Origin: Nitrososphaerota archaeon
Lineage (GTDB): Archaea > Thermoproteota > Nitrososphaeria > Nitrososphaerales > CADDZS01
Assembly (NCBI GenBank): GCA_021325255.1
Contig: JAJPHP010000054.1
Span: 1 to 64,000 of the forward strand
Length of the DNA: 64,000 nucleotides
Direction of reading: 5' to 3'
Shown here: piece after piece, positions 45,919 through 55,032 of the stretch
Position numbering within the stretch: position 1 is the stretch's first letter
Layout of the letters: each line of letters opens with the position of its first letter
Notes under the pieces: generated by a model
The model's input: the letters and a program-made list of their open reading frames with translations, nothing else
Database searches by the model: none
Told to the model about the DNA's origin: nothing
Position numbers and translations under genes: made by a program

Positions 45919-46992
45919 TTAATCATCTACAGTAATAGCATCCTTCACGGATAACGGCGCTGGGAGAGACAAACCCGCACGCTCAAACTGGTGAGAAATC
46001 AATCGAGAATCCAGTCCTACGGAATACGAGTATTCGTTACTCACTTCCTCCAAAAGGTTGCGTTCAATTCCGATTAGTGAAGCAAAAGGCGCGCTAAAAG
46101 AGTCGCGATTTTCATCATACTGTTCAAGAGATTCGACAAAAATTCTTCGAATCTTGACAAGTGAAGAGCTATCCAAATGATTCCCTGCTGCGAGGGCGCA
46201 GCACAAGTGCTCTCCCATGTCGCTGTAGCGCATTAGCCGCACAAACTCGCCCTTTCCCTTTCTCAGAAGAATTGTCACATATGGCTCCCATAAGCAAGCC
46301 GCGTCGGCGGAGCCTGATATTGCATCTTTCATGATCTGAAGAGGGTTCGAGGCGTAGACAACGCGGCTCATCTTCGGAAGTACATTCTCATTAACGGAGG
46401 ATCTCATGAGGAGTTCCATTGTGGAAAGTTTGCTCGATGCTATTCTTGGTTCCGCCGTGTTCCTCGCTCTTAGTTTTTTTGACGATATCAAGCTTGAACC
46501 ACCCGAGCCCGCCGGCGCGAGTAACTTGATTGGCGAGCCCAGCGAATGAAACATGAACTGCGTAAGAACTGGAGATATGCCTAGATCCAATCGAAGAAGA
46601 GAAAGGTCGCGAATGACATCGATCCCATTTCCATAGACGCGAAACTCTAGCTTCAAATCGAATTTATCTCTCAGAAGCTTCCTGAACGGGATGACAAACG
46701 GATATTCAGCGGCTCTGATAAAGCCCAGCCGAAGTGTTTTCGTCTTGTCCTTTCGCCTTGCCCGATTGCTGTGGTGGCTTCTCACTTTCAAATCAGCGTT
46801 TAGCATCACGTTGAAATTCTTGCCGATCCCAAGCGGATATCTTGAAACGAGACCATTTCTCTGCATCTTTGAAAGGACCTCCGATACTCGGCTCCTAGAG
46901 AAACCGCTAATCCTCACGAGCTCTGACTGGTAAGCTTCTCCTCCAGTGCGCTCGCTCAAAATATCGAGGAGCGCTTGTTCTACCTTTCCCAA
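45919..46992 (-). CDS. Winged-helix regulator with a periplasmic-binding-protein-like effector domain
   Basis: A 357-residue cytoplasmic protein. Residues about 1-65 form an archaeal winged helix: LLDILSERTGGEAYQSELVR, ISGFSRSRVSEVLSKMQ, RNGLVSRYPLGIGKNF. After a basic linker, residues about 85-300 look like a type 2 periplasmic-binding domain of the SsuA/NMT1 sort: TLRLGFIRAAEYPFVIPF, LDLGISPVLTQFMF, AISGSADAACLWEPYVTILL. There is no signal peptide. The layout parallels bacterial LysR regulators but with an archaeal DNA-binding head. It starts at TTG 46992, is divergent from the APC permease, and a perfect palindrome lies between them. Confidence 0.75.
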   Translation of the reverse strand: MGKVEQALLDILSERTGGEAYQSELVRISGFSRSRVSEVLSKMQRNGLVSRYPLGIGKNFNVMLNADLKVRSHHSNRARRKDKTKTLRLGFIRAAEYPFVIPFRKLLRDKFDLKLEFRVYGNGIDVIRDLSLLRLDLGISPVLTQFMFHSLGSPIKLLAPAGSGGSSLISSKKLRARNTAEPRIASSKLSTMELLMRSSVNENVLPKMSRVVYASNPLQIMKDAISGSADAACLWEPYVTILLRKGKGEFVRLMRYSDMGEHLCCALAAGNHLDSSSLVKIRRIFVESLEQYDENRDSFSAPFASLIGIERNLLEEVSNEYSYSVGLDSRLISHQFERAGLSLPAPLSVKDAITVDD

Positions 46993-47027
46993 GTAATATC
47001 TGATCTTTCATCTAAGCCTGAACAATC

Positions 47028-47036
47028 ATATATATA
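47028..47036. promoter_or_regulatory. Symmetric TATA-like box in a divergent promoter
   Basis: ATATATATA sits between the divergent regulator (start 46992) and permease (start 47068). Being symmetric it could serve both directions: about 36 nt to each start, leaving a leader of roughly 10 nt either way. Confidence 0.5.
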
Positions 47037-47043
47037 GGCTACA

Positions 47044-47061
47044 CCCGAACATGTGTTCGGG
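47044..47061. promoter_or_regulatory. Perfect palindromic operator candidate
   Basis: CCCGAACATGTGTTCGGG has 8-bp arms around a 2-nt centre. It lies just past the TATA box, over the predicted transcript start of the permease, and ends 6 bp before ATG 47068. A protein bound here would block transcription of the permease. The divergent wHTH protein is the obvious candidate. Confidence 0.6.
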
Positions 47062-47067
47062 TTTGTC

Positions 47068-48633
47068 ATGGCATCCGGAAAGCGCGCTGATAAAGAGTCA
47101 TTATCATCGCCAACTGTATTCGCAAGGCATTCGACTGGGCTCGTGAAGAACGTCTCTTTCTTGGATTCAATCGCAATCAACGTCAGCTACATGTCAGTTG
47201 GTGCGGCGCTTGCCCTGATTGGGTTCACGATGGTAGCATTACCCTCGGTAACTGGTGTAAATTTGATAGTCGGCTCTGCCATAGCGGCCGCGCTCGCAAT
47301 CCCTCAGACGATTGTGTACACGATAATGCAAAGAAAAGTCTCGAGGACCGGCGGCGATTACGTTTGGCTCTCGAGATCACTCGGTGGGTTCATGGGGAGT
47401 ACACTAACCTTTATGGGAATCACTCTTGAAACCATGCCATATCTTGCCTTGATTGCCCTCTCATCGGTATTTGCGATAGGATCAGTGGGAGTCTTTATGG
47501 GATTCTCAGGCTTATCTGATCTATCTGTACCAGGGAATGCACCAGTCCTGCAATTCCTTCTAGGATCAGTCATTGTTGCCACTTTTATTGGAATCAACAT
47601 CGTAAGACCGAGACTAGGATTCAGGATCATTTCGATGTTCTTTATCGTTGGTATTGTTGCAGTCGCAGTTTCAACTTTGACCCTTCTCTATGCGGGGAGA
47701 GATGGCGTGGCACACTACATCAATTCGCTTCAAATTCCGAACATGACTTTTGACTCGATTGCAAATTCCTATCATGGCTCGAGCATTGACTTCAGAGCGA
47801 CTTTGCTTGTTCTTCCTTTCTTCGCCTTGTTCAGTTATCCTTGGTTGAACGCCGCTCCCTCCGTAGGATCCGAGCTCAAGGGGCGCAAGACGGTGAGATG
47901 GAGCGCCCCAGTATCTCTTTTGACTACGTTTCTCATATTGACGATTCCCTTCGCGACGATGTACCTTGTCGGTGGATTCGGGTTCACTAATGCAGCGCTC
48001 TCAAATTCAACCCTAGTCAACGACTATTCTTTCAACTTCTGGACTCTCGCAATGGGAGTTTCCACCGGCAACATTGCTTTGGAGTTGTTAATTGGAATAG
48101 GATGGATAGTTTTAACTCTCGCAGTCTTGGCATTCGGAATCATAACTATCTCAAGATACCTCCTCGCGCAGGCTTTTGATAGATTTCTCCCCGAGAAGAT
48201 AGCGTACGTGAGCCCCAAATTTGGTTCGCCTGTGGTGGCTCATCTACTCGACCTTGCTGTTACGGTAGCTCTGATAGGTCTTGCCTCCTTTCTATACGGA
48301 ACTATTTCGTCTCTCTACGGAGCTGTTGCGGCATCGATGATTTACTTTGCATTTGTAGGGGCTGGAGCTGTGATGTATGCCATGCATCATGAATCTGCTA
48401 GAAGAACCAGGAATTTGTTGAAGGTAGCAGGATTCCTGCAGGTTCTTGTTTTCTCATACTTGACATATGAATTCTTTGCCTATCCAAGTGTCTGGGGAGG
48501 AAACCCTCTCGCTTATGGCTATATCATAGCAACTTTTGTCGTGGGCATCGTCATCTATGCAGCATCCAAAACTTCTCACGCCAGAAAAGGAATCGATATT
48601 TCGATGGCTTTCAGGGAGATACCTCCGGAGTGA
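47068..48633 (+). CDS. APC-superfamily amino acid permease, second copy
   Basis: About 521 residues with some 12 membrane helices, related to the protein at 32540. It shares the entry stretch FARHSTGLVKNVSFLDSIA, the loop SRTGGDYVWLSRS after helix 2, and the C-terminal ending FREIPPE. ATG 47068 is preferred over GTG 47053, since the latter lies inside the operator palindrome upstream of or at the predicted transcript start. It imports amino acids or amines, presumably under control of the divergent binding-protein-like regulator, which may sense the same compound. Confidence 0.87.
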   Translation: MASGKRADKESLSSPTVFARHSTGLVKNVSFLDSIAINVSYMSVGAALALIGFTMVALPSVTGVNLIVGSAIAAALAIPQTIVYTIMQRKVSRTGGDYVWLSRSLGGFMGSTLTFMGITLETMPYLALIALSSVFAIGSVGVFMGFSGLSDLSVPGNAPVLQFLLGSVIVATFIGINIVRPRLGFRIISMFFIVGIVAVAVSTLTLLYAGRDGVAHYINSLQIPNMTFDSIANSYHGSSIDFRATLLVLPFFALFSYPWLNAAPSVGSELKGRKTVRWSAPVSLLTTFLILTIPFATMYLVGGFGFTNAALSNSTLVNDYSFNFWTLAMGVSTGNIALELLIGIGWIVLTLAVLAFGIITISRYLLAQAFDRFLPEKIAYVSPKFGSPVVAHLLDLAVTVALIGLASFLYGTISSLYGAVAASMIYFAFVGAGAVMYAMHHESARRTRNLLKVAGFLQVLVFSYLTYEFFAYPSVWGGNPLAYGYIIATFVVGIVIYAASKTSHARKGIDISMAFREIPPE

Positions 48634-48888
48634 GCCTTGTTCTTTCTGAATCTACGGTTGCCTATTGAAGCACTCCATACTTCAATTTCTTTCCATCGAC
48701 GTCTTACATTAATCAAGAAATTCCAAAGGAAAAAGTCGGCTCTAGTTGTGAAGCCATAGGCTCAAGCTTGCCAGATCTCCTGAAGCCAGGAAGAAGGGAA
48801 TTGAAATTTTGGTTGCTACACATTCCTTTCTGTGTGCATGCGAAAGATTCACAACCGGCAATGAATCCGGCTGTCGTTCGTGACTTGC

Positions 48889-49188
48889 TCAATCAACGAC
48901 AAAGCCCCATTTTTCTCCTACTTTCATCTTTTCGGCCGATCTTAGAAACCCATTACCCTTTGTTGTCAGCTCGTATAGCACTCTCTCCCTCCCCTTCACA
49001 GTCGCTACGCCTGACCTCCTGACAAGCGCAGTGCCATCTAGCTCCGACAAGTGCTGATACACGCTCGCGGTCGTGATGCTCCTCTCTTTTGACAAGTTCT
49101 TCCTAAGGTCGTATCCGAAGCTGGGTTCTTGAGCTAGAGCCCTCATTATCTTGAGTTTGGTTTCACCGATCTCAACAGGTCTGATCAT
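48889..49188 (-). CDS. PadR-like winged-helix regulator
   Basis: About 99 residues from ATG 49188: MIRPVEIGETKLKIMRALAQ, EPSFGYDLRKNLSKERSIT, ASVYQHLSELDGTALVRRSG, then RERVLYELTTKGNGFL. This is the PadR-type pattern (GYDL, tyrosine before the recognition-helix HL, wing). The frame is open further upstream, but that part is the displaced C-terminus of the threonine synthase pseudogene. The start overlaps the end of that gene by 17 bp on the same strand. Target unknown. Confidence 0.72.
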   Translation of the reverse strand: MIRPVEIGETKLKIMRALAQEPSFGYDLRKNLSKERSITTASVYQHLSELDGTALVRRSGVATVKGRERVLYELTTKGNGFLRSAEKMKVGEKWGFVVD

Positions 49189-50290
49189 CTTTTCCTCTCT
49201 CGAGACGATGTGCCTTGGGGGTAGTCGCAATCTTTGCAATCGTCTTTGTGTAAGTCCTGATCCCGTTATCACGCATACTATTCCTGTCATCTCTGTCCAA
49301 GAGTTCATTCTCCCTCAACTGCTTTAAAGAGGCCACCACCGAAGCCGAAGCAGGCTCTGCGAAGATTCCCTCAGATCTCGCAAGGAGGCTCGTTGCTTGA
49401 ATCGCTTCTTTCGTGGAAACTTCCACCCCAGCTCCCTTCGAGCTTCGAATCGCCCTAGCTGCCGTTTTTTTGAATATTGGTTCAGATTCTTTAAGCTCCG
49501 TGAAAGGTTTCTCAATGACTATATTTCGCGAAGATCTTTCTTTCTCCAGTTGCAAGAAATCAACAATCGGCGCAGAAGCCTGAAGCTGAACACCAATCAA
49601 CCTGCAAGGGGAATGGACCTCATGCCGGACTACGAGATCCGCCGCCTGAAGTTGTTGGATGCCGCGCCATATCATAGTGAGATGACCGCCAGTCCACACA
49701 GGAACGACTATGGCATCAGGTTCTTCCCTATCGAGATCCTGGATTATCTCAAAGACAGTAGTCTTCTCCCCTTCGAGGATGAAAGGATTCGCTGTCGTGA
49801 TCGGTAGAGCACCGTTATGCAATTCCGAATCTATATCACTGAAAACCTTTGATATTATCTCGACGCGTGCGCCGTACGCTATCGTCTGGTAAAGCTTCCT
49901 GTGATCTGTGTTTGGAGGAATCCTCGTTTCTATGCCCATCCCAGCTTTGGCGCAGTAAGCTGCAAGCAACGCGCCGAGATTTCCAGTTGTTGTGCAAGCG
50001 ATGTTTCCAACCCCTCTCTCTTTCGCCAGACTGACCAGAACTGTGGATCCTCGGTCTATGAATGAGCCTGTTGGGTTCCTGCTCTCGTCCTTGAGCCAGA
50101 GGTTGTTGAAACCAAGCGCTGCTCCCAGCCGCTTTGCGTGGATCAAAGGTGTTGCGCCTTCTCCAAGGCTCATCACTTGATTTTCCCTCTCAATTTCGGG
50201 AAAAAATGCTCTAAATCTCCAAACACCAGGTGGTTGCGATTCGATGTTTGACCTCTTCGCAAGGGAGCGCCTTTCAAAAGGCGGCAGCAA
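49172..50290 (-). pseudogene. thrC: Threonine synthase-like PLP enzyme, PLP lysine lost and C-terminus frameshifted
   Basis: The product follows threonine synthase: MSLGEGATPLIHAKRL, NLWLKDESRNPTGSF, TTGNLGALLAAYCAKAG, and FAEPASASVVASLKQL. The lysine that binds PLP (usual GSFKDRG) is Ile78 (ATA, 50057-50059), so the enzyme cannot form the internal aldimine. Near the end the expected IVCVITGSGL strand is found in another frame (about 49250-49285), so a frameshift has replaced the C-terminus. Both defects point to a dead gene. It is divergent from the pdxST remnants, which would have supplied its cofactor. Confidence 0.75.
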
Positions 50291-50325
50291 GAAAAAGTGG
50301 TTCTCGACGCCAAGGCAGAGATTGA

Positions 50326-51243
50326 AGAAAAACAGTCTCGGTCAGAGGTACAACCCTTGTAAAGCGTGGTTTCGCATACATGTTAAAGCATGGTGTCGTA
50401 ATGGCTGTCAGCAGCGTAGAACAAGCTCAGATCGCCGGATAGGCTGGAGCAGTGGCGGTGATGGTCTTGGACAAGCTCCCTTACGACACCAGGCAGCAGG
50501 GGGGTGTCGCGAGAACTGCAAGCCTAAATGTGATTGAGGACATCTTGGATCAAGTAACGATTCCTGTGATGGCAAAATGCAGGATAGGACACACATACGA
50601 GGCTAAGATACTTCAGGAAGCAGGCGTGGACATGATCGATGAATCTGAAGTTCTCACTCTCGCTGACGAAGAAAGGTTCATCTGGAAGTAGAAATTCGAA
50701 ACCCCATTTGTCAACTGTGCGAAAGACCTCGGCGAAGCGTTACGCAAGATATCCGAGGGCGCATCAATGATCAGAACAAAGGAAGAACCGGGAACTGGAA
50801 ACGTAGCCGAGGCCATAAAGCACATGAGAATCTTAAACAACGAAGTTAGAAGATTGAGGAGGATATTCCACTCTGGAGATGAGCAGGAACTCGTTCGGCT
50901 ATCTAGAGAGCTCAAAGTGTCTTACGAGTTCTCCGAAGAGACCGCAAGGCTCGGGAGACTACCAGTCGTCAACTTCGCTGCGGGCCGCATCGCCACGCCA
51001 GCTGATGCTGCGCTGATGATGACACTGGGCTGCGATGCGGTATTCGTCGGGTCAGGAATATTGAAGCCCGACGATCCAAAGGAGAGAGCCAGGTCGATCG
51101 TCTTGGCCGTGACATACTTCGAAGACGCTCGCTCGGTGGTGGACGCCCAGAGGACGATCGATGAGAGAAAATCCATGACGGGCGTGGGGACAACTACAAA
51201 GGAGCTCTCGCTCAAAATGCAGGAGAGGGGAATAAACGTTTGA
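50326..51243 (+). pseudogene. pdxS: Pyridoxal 5'-phosphate synthase subunit PdxS, interrupted
   Basis: One frame holds most of PdxS: LVKRGFAYMLKHGVVMAVSS, then TAG at 50440, [29 protein letters not shown] with the Schiff-base Lys, [15 protein letters not shown] at 50689, RTKEEPGTGNVAEA, and PVVNFAAGRIATPADAALMM. No start codon precedes the first segment cleanly (TGA at 50323). Several family-invariant residues differ: Ala for Asp in the first active-site strand (usual IMDV), Glu for Gly in RTKGE, Arg for Gly in AAGG. The stop at 50440 lies where Glu is expected. It is clearly non-functional as written. Confidence 0.82.
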
Positions 51244-51863
51244 TGAGTGGCAAGAACATAGGCATTGGAATACTCGGAATTCAAGATGACATCGAGGAGC
51301 ACTTTTCATCCGTTGAGCTTGCTCTCTCTAGGGTTTGAATCGAAGGAGTGCCGATCTTAGTAAGGGGCTCCGATGATCTGGAGAAAATTGCGGCACTGAT
51401 AATTCCAAGTGGAGAGAGCATAGTTATGGGGAGCCTTTCATTGATCAAAGGAATGCTACCATCGTTACGCAATAAAATCAGTAGCGGCATTCCGACGGTT
51501 GGGACTTGCGCCGGGATGATAATGATGGGGAAGAGAACTTTTGACAGAGTCGTGGGGAAACAAATCAGAAGCTGATTGGGACGCTGGACATAAGCGTTGA
51601 GCGGAACTCCTTCGGATGACAGAGAGAGTCCTTTGAAGTTGAATTAGATCCGGATTTGCCCCAAGGGAGCAAGTTTCGTGGCGTGTTCATCAGAGCCCCC
51701 ATCGGTCAAATCTATGGGCGAGGGAGTCAGCGTGCTAGCAAAGTTAGGAGATTCAGTCGTAGCGGTCAAGCAAGGAAGAACTATTGCAACTTCATTCCAC
51801 CCAGAGCTGAGTGGAAGCACTTTGCTGCACGAGCATCTCATACATTTGGCGATCTCGTCGTAG
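51243..51863 (+). pseudogene. pdxT: Pyridoxal 5'-phosphate synthase glutaminase PdxT, interrupted
   Basis: The remnant starts at ATG 51243, overlapping the pdxS stop. It reads IGIGILGIQDDIEEHF, then TGA at 51336, VPILVRGSDDLEKIAALIIP, SGESIVMGSLS, and the nucleophile segment TVGTCAGMIMM. A frameshift near 51570 leads to ISVERNSFG, TGA and FRGVFIRAP. A further frame gives VAVKQGRTIATSFHPELSG with the catalytic HPE. Several TGA codons stand where Arg (CGA) would fit. The glutaminase would feed ammonia to PdxS; both have decayed together. Confidence 0.8.
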
Positions 51864-51990
51864 AGACTATCAGGAAATTGGCCAATCCCCCTTCACCATG
51901 GCATCTAATCCGATGGCCTTTGAGGTATAGAGGTCTGCTCCTCGTTGAGATTGTTCGATGAGATGTCATTGCAATCTCATATAGCTACCA

Positions 51991-52861
51991 ATGCATAACC
52001 GCAAGATACTGAAGAATATCTCTACAGGCGTAGACAATCAATACCAGATTCCGGACGAGCTCTGGGATAGAATTCACGTGTCGATCTCTCCTCCATCGCC
52101 TCCTCCCAGAAATAATAAGGACAGACCGGGTCGTGCGAGGGAGGAAAACAGAAAGGCTATGAACGCAATATACTACGCTGCAAGGACCGGATGCCAGTGG
52201 GGCTCTCTTCCAAGATCCCTCGGTGCAAAGAGCACAGTCCACGACAGATTCAAGGAATGGAGGGACGTCGAGGTGTTTCAGAACATGTGGAAGGAGGGTC
52301 TTCTGGAATACGATCAAATCAAGGGAATCGACTGGGAGTGGCAGGCTATAGACGGCTCTCTCACTAAGGCTCCCCTTGGGGCGAAAAAGCACAGGACCAT
52401 ATCCCACAGACAGGGCAAAATCAGGAGTCAAAAGAATCCTTCATGTTGAAGCAGATGGCGTGCCACTAGGCGTCGCCGTTTCTTGTGTGAATACTCATGA
52501 CATGAAGCTCGTAGAACCCGCTCTTGAAAACATGATGATAGAAAGGCCGAAACCTACAGAGAGAAACATCCACAGAACATGCGCCTTGACAGAGAGTTTG
52601 GTTTTCCACAATTAGATGAACTCGGTGCAGAATGGGGATACACCGGTCATATCGCACGAAAGAGTGTGGATCAATCAATCAAAAAGAGAAAGAAATCCGG
52701 GTTATAGAGCTCGGAGATGGGTCGTTGAAAGAACGACCATTTGGATGAACAGGTTCAGGCGCCTTCTGTTAGGTTGGGAAAAGAAAGAGGAGAATTATCT
52801 AGGGATCCGACATCTTCCATGCGCTTGGATAACGTTCCAGCGAGTGGGAATCATCGGATAG
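51991..52861 (+). mobile_element. Degenerate IS5-type transposase gene
   Basis: The N-terminal part (TGVDNQYQIPDELWDRIHVS, then ENRKAMNAIYYAARTGCQW, AIDGSLTKAPLG) is in one frame. A +1 shift near 52378 leads to TGPYPTDRAKSGVKR and NTHDMKLVEPALENM. A shift back near 52565 gives QLDELGAEWGYTGHIARKS. Another near 52690 gives NPGYRARRWVVERTTIWMNR and FRRLLLGWEKK. The motifs are those of IS5-family (IS427-like) DDE transposases. Some relatives use one programmed frameshift, but three shifts mean decay. I found no convincing terminal repeats. Confidence 0.75.
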
Positions 52862-53171
52862 GCTTAGGCGTTGCGACCTACATTCCCGCCTAGCGCTCCT
52901 GACAGCATCTCGTCCCAGCACGCTATTCTCACGAAGATCTTGATACTGAACCTTGATGGAGAAATCAGACGGCTAGCTAGGTATTGGCACAACACATCGC
53001 TTAAACGTGTGGCCGAGGGAGAAGTAGTTAGGAGTACAAGAGTGGAGGGAGGTTGAGCTTGAACTCCCACTTTTGTCCTCTGATATTGCAGAAATGGCGA
53101 GAAATTCTGTTCTTAGGGCAGAAAGCATATCCTTGGATCCGATATCCAGCAGCGATACGTACCTTTGCTTA

Positions 53172-53187
53172 CTCGACAATTGTCGAG
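53172..53187. repeat. Perfect 16-bp palindrome
   Basis: CTCGACAATTGTCGAG is fully self-complementary with no spacer. It lies 11 bp before a second palindrome. Confidence 0.6.
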
Positions 53188-53198
53188 AAAACAATGGG

Positions 53199-53218
53199 GT
53201 ACCCCCTAGAGGGGGTAC
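53199..53218. repeat. 20-bp inverted repeat
   Basis: GTACCCCCTAGAGGGGGTAC has 9-bp arms and a 2-nt centre, placed 19 bp before a TATATAAA box. The overlapping GGGGTACCCC at 53196-53205 is itself a palindrome. The position just upstream of the TATA box suits an activator or repressor site. Confidence 0.6.
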
Positions 53219-53404
53219 GTAACGGAGCTAATTTGCTATATAAAGCGGGAAACGGAGGTGAGGAGGAAGCTGAAAATTTCCATTGAGAATTATGAGGAAT
53301 GGAAGTAACTCGCACTACATCTTCTATATCATAAGCTGAGAGGCTAGTCCGCCTAACTCCTATAATCAAAATGGAGGTGCACAAACAAAAGAAAAAGAGA
53401 AAGA

Positions 53405-53608
53405 ATGGCGGCAATCGAAGGCAGATCGCCCAGTCCTACCATGAGCACAACCTTTGAGTGCTGCGGCCGCACCTTTCGAAATGCAGAGGCATACGCCGAG
53501 CACTGGTTCAAAGCTCACCCCACCCTGCTGCTCATGTGCTGCAATGTCAACTTTATCTCAGCAGACGACTATGCAAGGCACGAGAAGGTCGAGCAAGACG
53601 TTGGGTGA
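53405..53608 (+). CDS. Small protein with two CC-type zinc-finger-like repeats
   Basis: A 67-residue protein in which two segments share the spacing C-C-x3-F-x5-Y-x2-H: ECCGRTFRNAEAYAEHW at about 19-35 and MCCNVNFISADDYARHE at about 44-60. The first also has a second His five residues on. They look like C2H2 fingers whose two cysteines have become adjacent. ATG 53405 or ATG 53441 could be the start. It is convergent with the wHTH gene at 53652. Nucleic-acid or protein binding is an inference. Confidence 0.55.
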   Translation: MAAIEGRSPSPTMSTTFECCGRTFRNAEAYAEHWFKAHPTLLLMCCNVNFISADDYARHEKVEQDVG

Positions 53609-53651
53609 GAGCGCCCTCAATAATGAGGAGAGTGGAGAAGAACCGCACTCT

Positions 53652-54044
53652 TTAGCCGAATATCTCCGAACTCCCCAAGTGCATGCCTCGCTGCACGCTG
53701 ATTCCGGCAATGCTCTGGAGCGAATCGTAGACCTGAAGGTACTTGAGTCCCCTCGTCGTGGTCTGGTAGAGCTTCACCATCCCCTGGTCGTCGAAGGTCT
53801 CTCTAATCAGGTCGGCCTTTGACAGGTAGTCAAGGTACTGCGACACGACCATGTAGCTCAGGTTCGCCTTGTACATGAGGTGCGTCTTCAATGCTCCCGC
53901 GCGTGCGATGTCCAGGATGTTTGCGACAATTTCCATGCGACTCCTGTTCTTGAACCGGCTCGCGGCGCTGGGCTGCTTTGAGGCTCTACCCGTTGCTGGT
54001 GTTCCCTGCTCTTTGTCCTCTCCAATGTTGAATAGTTGAGACAT
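53652..54044 (-). CDS. Archaeal winged-helix regulator (HTH_45 type)
   Basis: A 130-residue protein. A disordered N-terminus of about 30 residues precedes a winged helix of the HTH_45 sort common in archaea: RSRMEIVANILDIARAGAL, THLMYKANLSYMVVSQYLDY, LSKADLIRETFDDQGMVKLY, and QTTTRGLKYLQVYDSLQSI. Such proteins typically dimerise through the C-terminal helix and regulate nearby or distant genes. It is a single gene, convergent with the zinc-finger gene. Confidence 0.8.
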   Translation of the reverse strand: MSQLFNIGEDKEQGTPATGRASKQPSAASRFKNRSRMEIVANILDIARAGALKTHLMYKANLSYMVVSQYLDYLSKADLIRETFDDQGMVKLYQTTTRGLKYLQVYDSLQSIAGISVQRGMHLGSSEIFG

Positions 54045-54297
54045 GTTGCGAATCGTTATCTCGGAGACCGCTAGAGATATTTCAGCACTAGGATTATTCT
54101 AGCATTTTTTGAGTACAAACGCATCTCTTGTCTAATACCTTGTTTCAGAATAAAGTAAGATAATTTGTATGGTGAAGTACGGATGAACGGCCGCTTGCAG
54201 TGCATACATCGAAAACAGGAAGTGTAGCTCTACAGCTGCTTCATACTTGGGAGCAGGTCGGCTCTTATGAGCCAAAAGAAAACGAGAGAAATCTCTC

Positions 54298-55032
54298 TCA
54301 GGGATTGGTGTTCTTTCCCTTTCCCGCAAGCCTCTCGGAGTTTGGAGACAGGACGGAGCCCTGTACTTCCCTTGCATTCGTCTTCCTCCTTCCATATGAA
54401 AAGTCGAAGAAACCCAGCCACAGCAGGAGGACACCGATGAACTCAGAGTAGTAAAGTAGCGATGGGAACTGGGCAATGTACAGCGAACCCGCTATGCTTA
54501 CGACAACCACTCCGGCGATTATCGAGAGCATCCTTCGATTCTTCGTCTTTCGGTAAGTTAGAGCAGCAGTTGCTATCAACACCGCAGCCGCAGGGAAAGT
54601 GATGAGCGAAGAGACTGTGACAATTCCGATCGGTAGATTCCCGAAAACGACATAGTTGTCAAGTACGTTTCCCACAGTTTCGGTGGCAAGGAAGTAGGCG
54701 AGGGCAACCCCAGAGGCAATCGAGAAAAGATAGTAACCTTTCTTGATTCTATCTCCCTTCACGAGCTGTAATGAACCAAGAGCAAGAAACTCGACGAGCA
54801 GCGCGACTATCCCAAGATAGGACCTGATCAGGAATTCGCTGTAGTAACCCGCCGAGAACAGGACCTCATCAAAAACCCCAAGTGCAAAGAGCCAGAGACC
54901 GACGCTCCAGAAAAGGTAACTCTTCATCTTAGTTTGCAAATAGTTTTGCGTGAGGAAAACGGCAAGGATGACAGCGAGTACGAGTATCAGTAAGGTCGAA
55001 AATTCCACCATTTGTTGGCTGATTAGGTTCAA
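54298..55032 (-). CDS. Seven-helix membrane protein of unknown function
   Basis: A 244-residue protein with an extracellular N-terminus and about seven membrane helices over residues 8-215, joined by short loops (helix 1 LLILVLAVILAVFLTQ, helix 7 FIGVLLLWLGFFDFSYG). The cytoplasmic tail of about 30 residues is basic and Ser-rich. The topology recalls 7TM sensor modules, but no kinase or output domain is attached. No ligand residues are recognisable. Confidence 0.65.
   Translation of the reverse strand: MNLISQQMVEFSTLLILVLAVILAVFLTQNYLQTKMKSYLFWSVGLWLFALGVFDEVLFSAGYYSEFLIRSYLGIVALLVEFLALGSLQLVKGDRIKKGYYLFSIASGVALAYFLATETVGNVLDNYVVFGNLPIGIVTVSSLITFPAAAVLIATAALTYRKTKNRRMLSIIAGVVVVSIAGSLYIAQFPSLLYYSEFIGVLLLWLGFFDFSYGRRKTNAREVQGSVLSPNSERLAGKGKNTNP

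Larger units (their letters stand above)
52862..53404. other. Intergenic region with palindromes and a promoter-like segment
   Basis: No gene is firmly supported. The frame near 52871-53056 (ILILNLDGEIRRLARYWHNT) has a protein-like patch but no family. The second half holds two perfect palindromes and a TATATAAA box at 53237-53244. GGAGGTGA at 53253-53260 matches the anti-Shine-Dalgarno sequence exactly, yet only frames of about 15 codons follow it. Confidence 0.4.

Noticed and set aside
52376..52390. Programmed +1 frameshift producing a normal IS5 transposase
   Set aside because: Two more frame changes follow at about 52565 and 52690, so a single recoding event cannot restore the protein.
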